Shown here piece by piece: positions 57,243 to 57,278 of a DNA stretch of 57,278 nucleotides. Each line of letters begins with the position of its first letter. The first letter of the stretch is position 1. Under the pieces are notes generated by a model that saw only the letters and a program-made list of their open reading frames with translations, did no database searches and was not told where the DNA came from. Origin of the DNA: Methylobacterium sp. J-026 (GTDB lineage Bacteria > Pseudomonadota > Alphaproteobacteria > Rhizobiales > Beijerinckiaceae); contig NZ_JAKSYC010000119.1 in NCBI RefSeq assembly GCF_022829585.1, positions 1 to 57,278 on the forward strand. Direction: 5' to 3'. The translations under genes were made by a program, and so were the position numbers.

Positions 57243-57278
57243 TGTCGGCGTGGCGCCGGGCTGTCCGAGGCCGATCGC

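Overview
The window is a high-GC alphaproteobacterial chromosome segment. Gene content, GTG/ATG start use and the order kdsA, eno, ftsB, pdhA, pdhB, pdhC, lpd point to Hyphomicrobiales, most likely Methylobacterium/Methylorubrum. That placement is an inference from gene order and protein families; no rRNA or tRNA gene was seen to confirm it.

Left part (1-14527): the start of an FkbM-type methyltransferase runs off the left edge. It is followed by a secreted four-cysteine protein, kdsA (KDO-8-P synthase), a SAM methyltransferase, a Gly/Tyr-rich exported protein, queF (queuosine pathway), eno, a class III adenylate cyclase and ftsB. The pyruvate dehydrogenase operon comes next. Its E1-beta and E2 subunits both carry a lipoyl domain, and three small genes (DUF5076, Uma2-type nuclease fold, coiled coil) lie between its subunits.

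Island (about 14530-17800): the DNA becomes conspicuously AT-rich and holds a two-gene unit. A DUF262 protein is followed, with a GTGA overlap, by an OLD-like ABC ATPase with a TOPRIM domain. The ATPase is split between two frames, and a slippery heptamer T TTA AAT lies in exactly the phase that would rejoin them by a -1 shift. This is the best candidate here for an undescribed, probably anti-phage, system.

Middle part (17801-33168): a zinc-ribbon protein, a PLP-dependent ammonia-lyase, an A-type Fe-S carrier, a diguanylate cyclase, a DEAD-box helicase, an Omp25-type porin, a PRC-barrel protein, parE, topA, a brnT-brnA toxin-antitoxin pair, and a cytochrome b plus molybdopterin oxidoreductase pair.

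Right part (33169-57278): pyrB is followed by a second AT-rich, gene-poor patch. It contains a methyltransferase interrupted at a run of seven G residues. Then come hisE-coaA, thpR-tesA divergent from an ABC transporter of the YbbA/YbbP type, a Bax-inhibitor-1 membrane protein, a DapA-like aldolase, DUF2794, bluB, an L,D-transpeptidase, a cupin, a DUF1674 protein, an RsmB-type rRNA methyltransferase, thrS, a PAS-GGDEF protein and a string of small secreted or membrane proteins. A MucR-family regulator that lacks cysteine zinc ligands closes the window.

At least two families of palindromic intergenic repeats are scattered through 2.5-50 kb. Most genes are housekeeping. The accessory content is concentrated in the two AT-rich patches and the edges.
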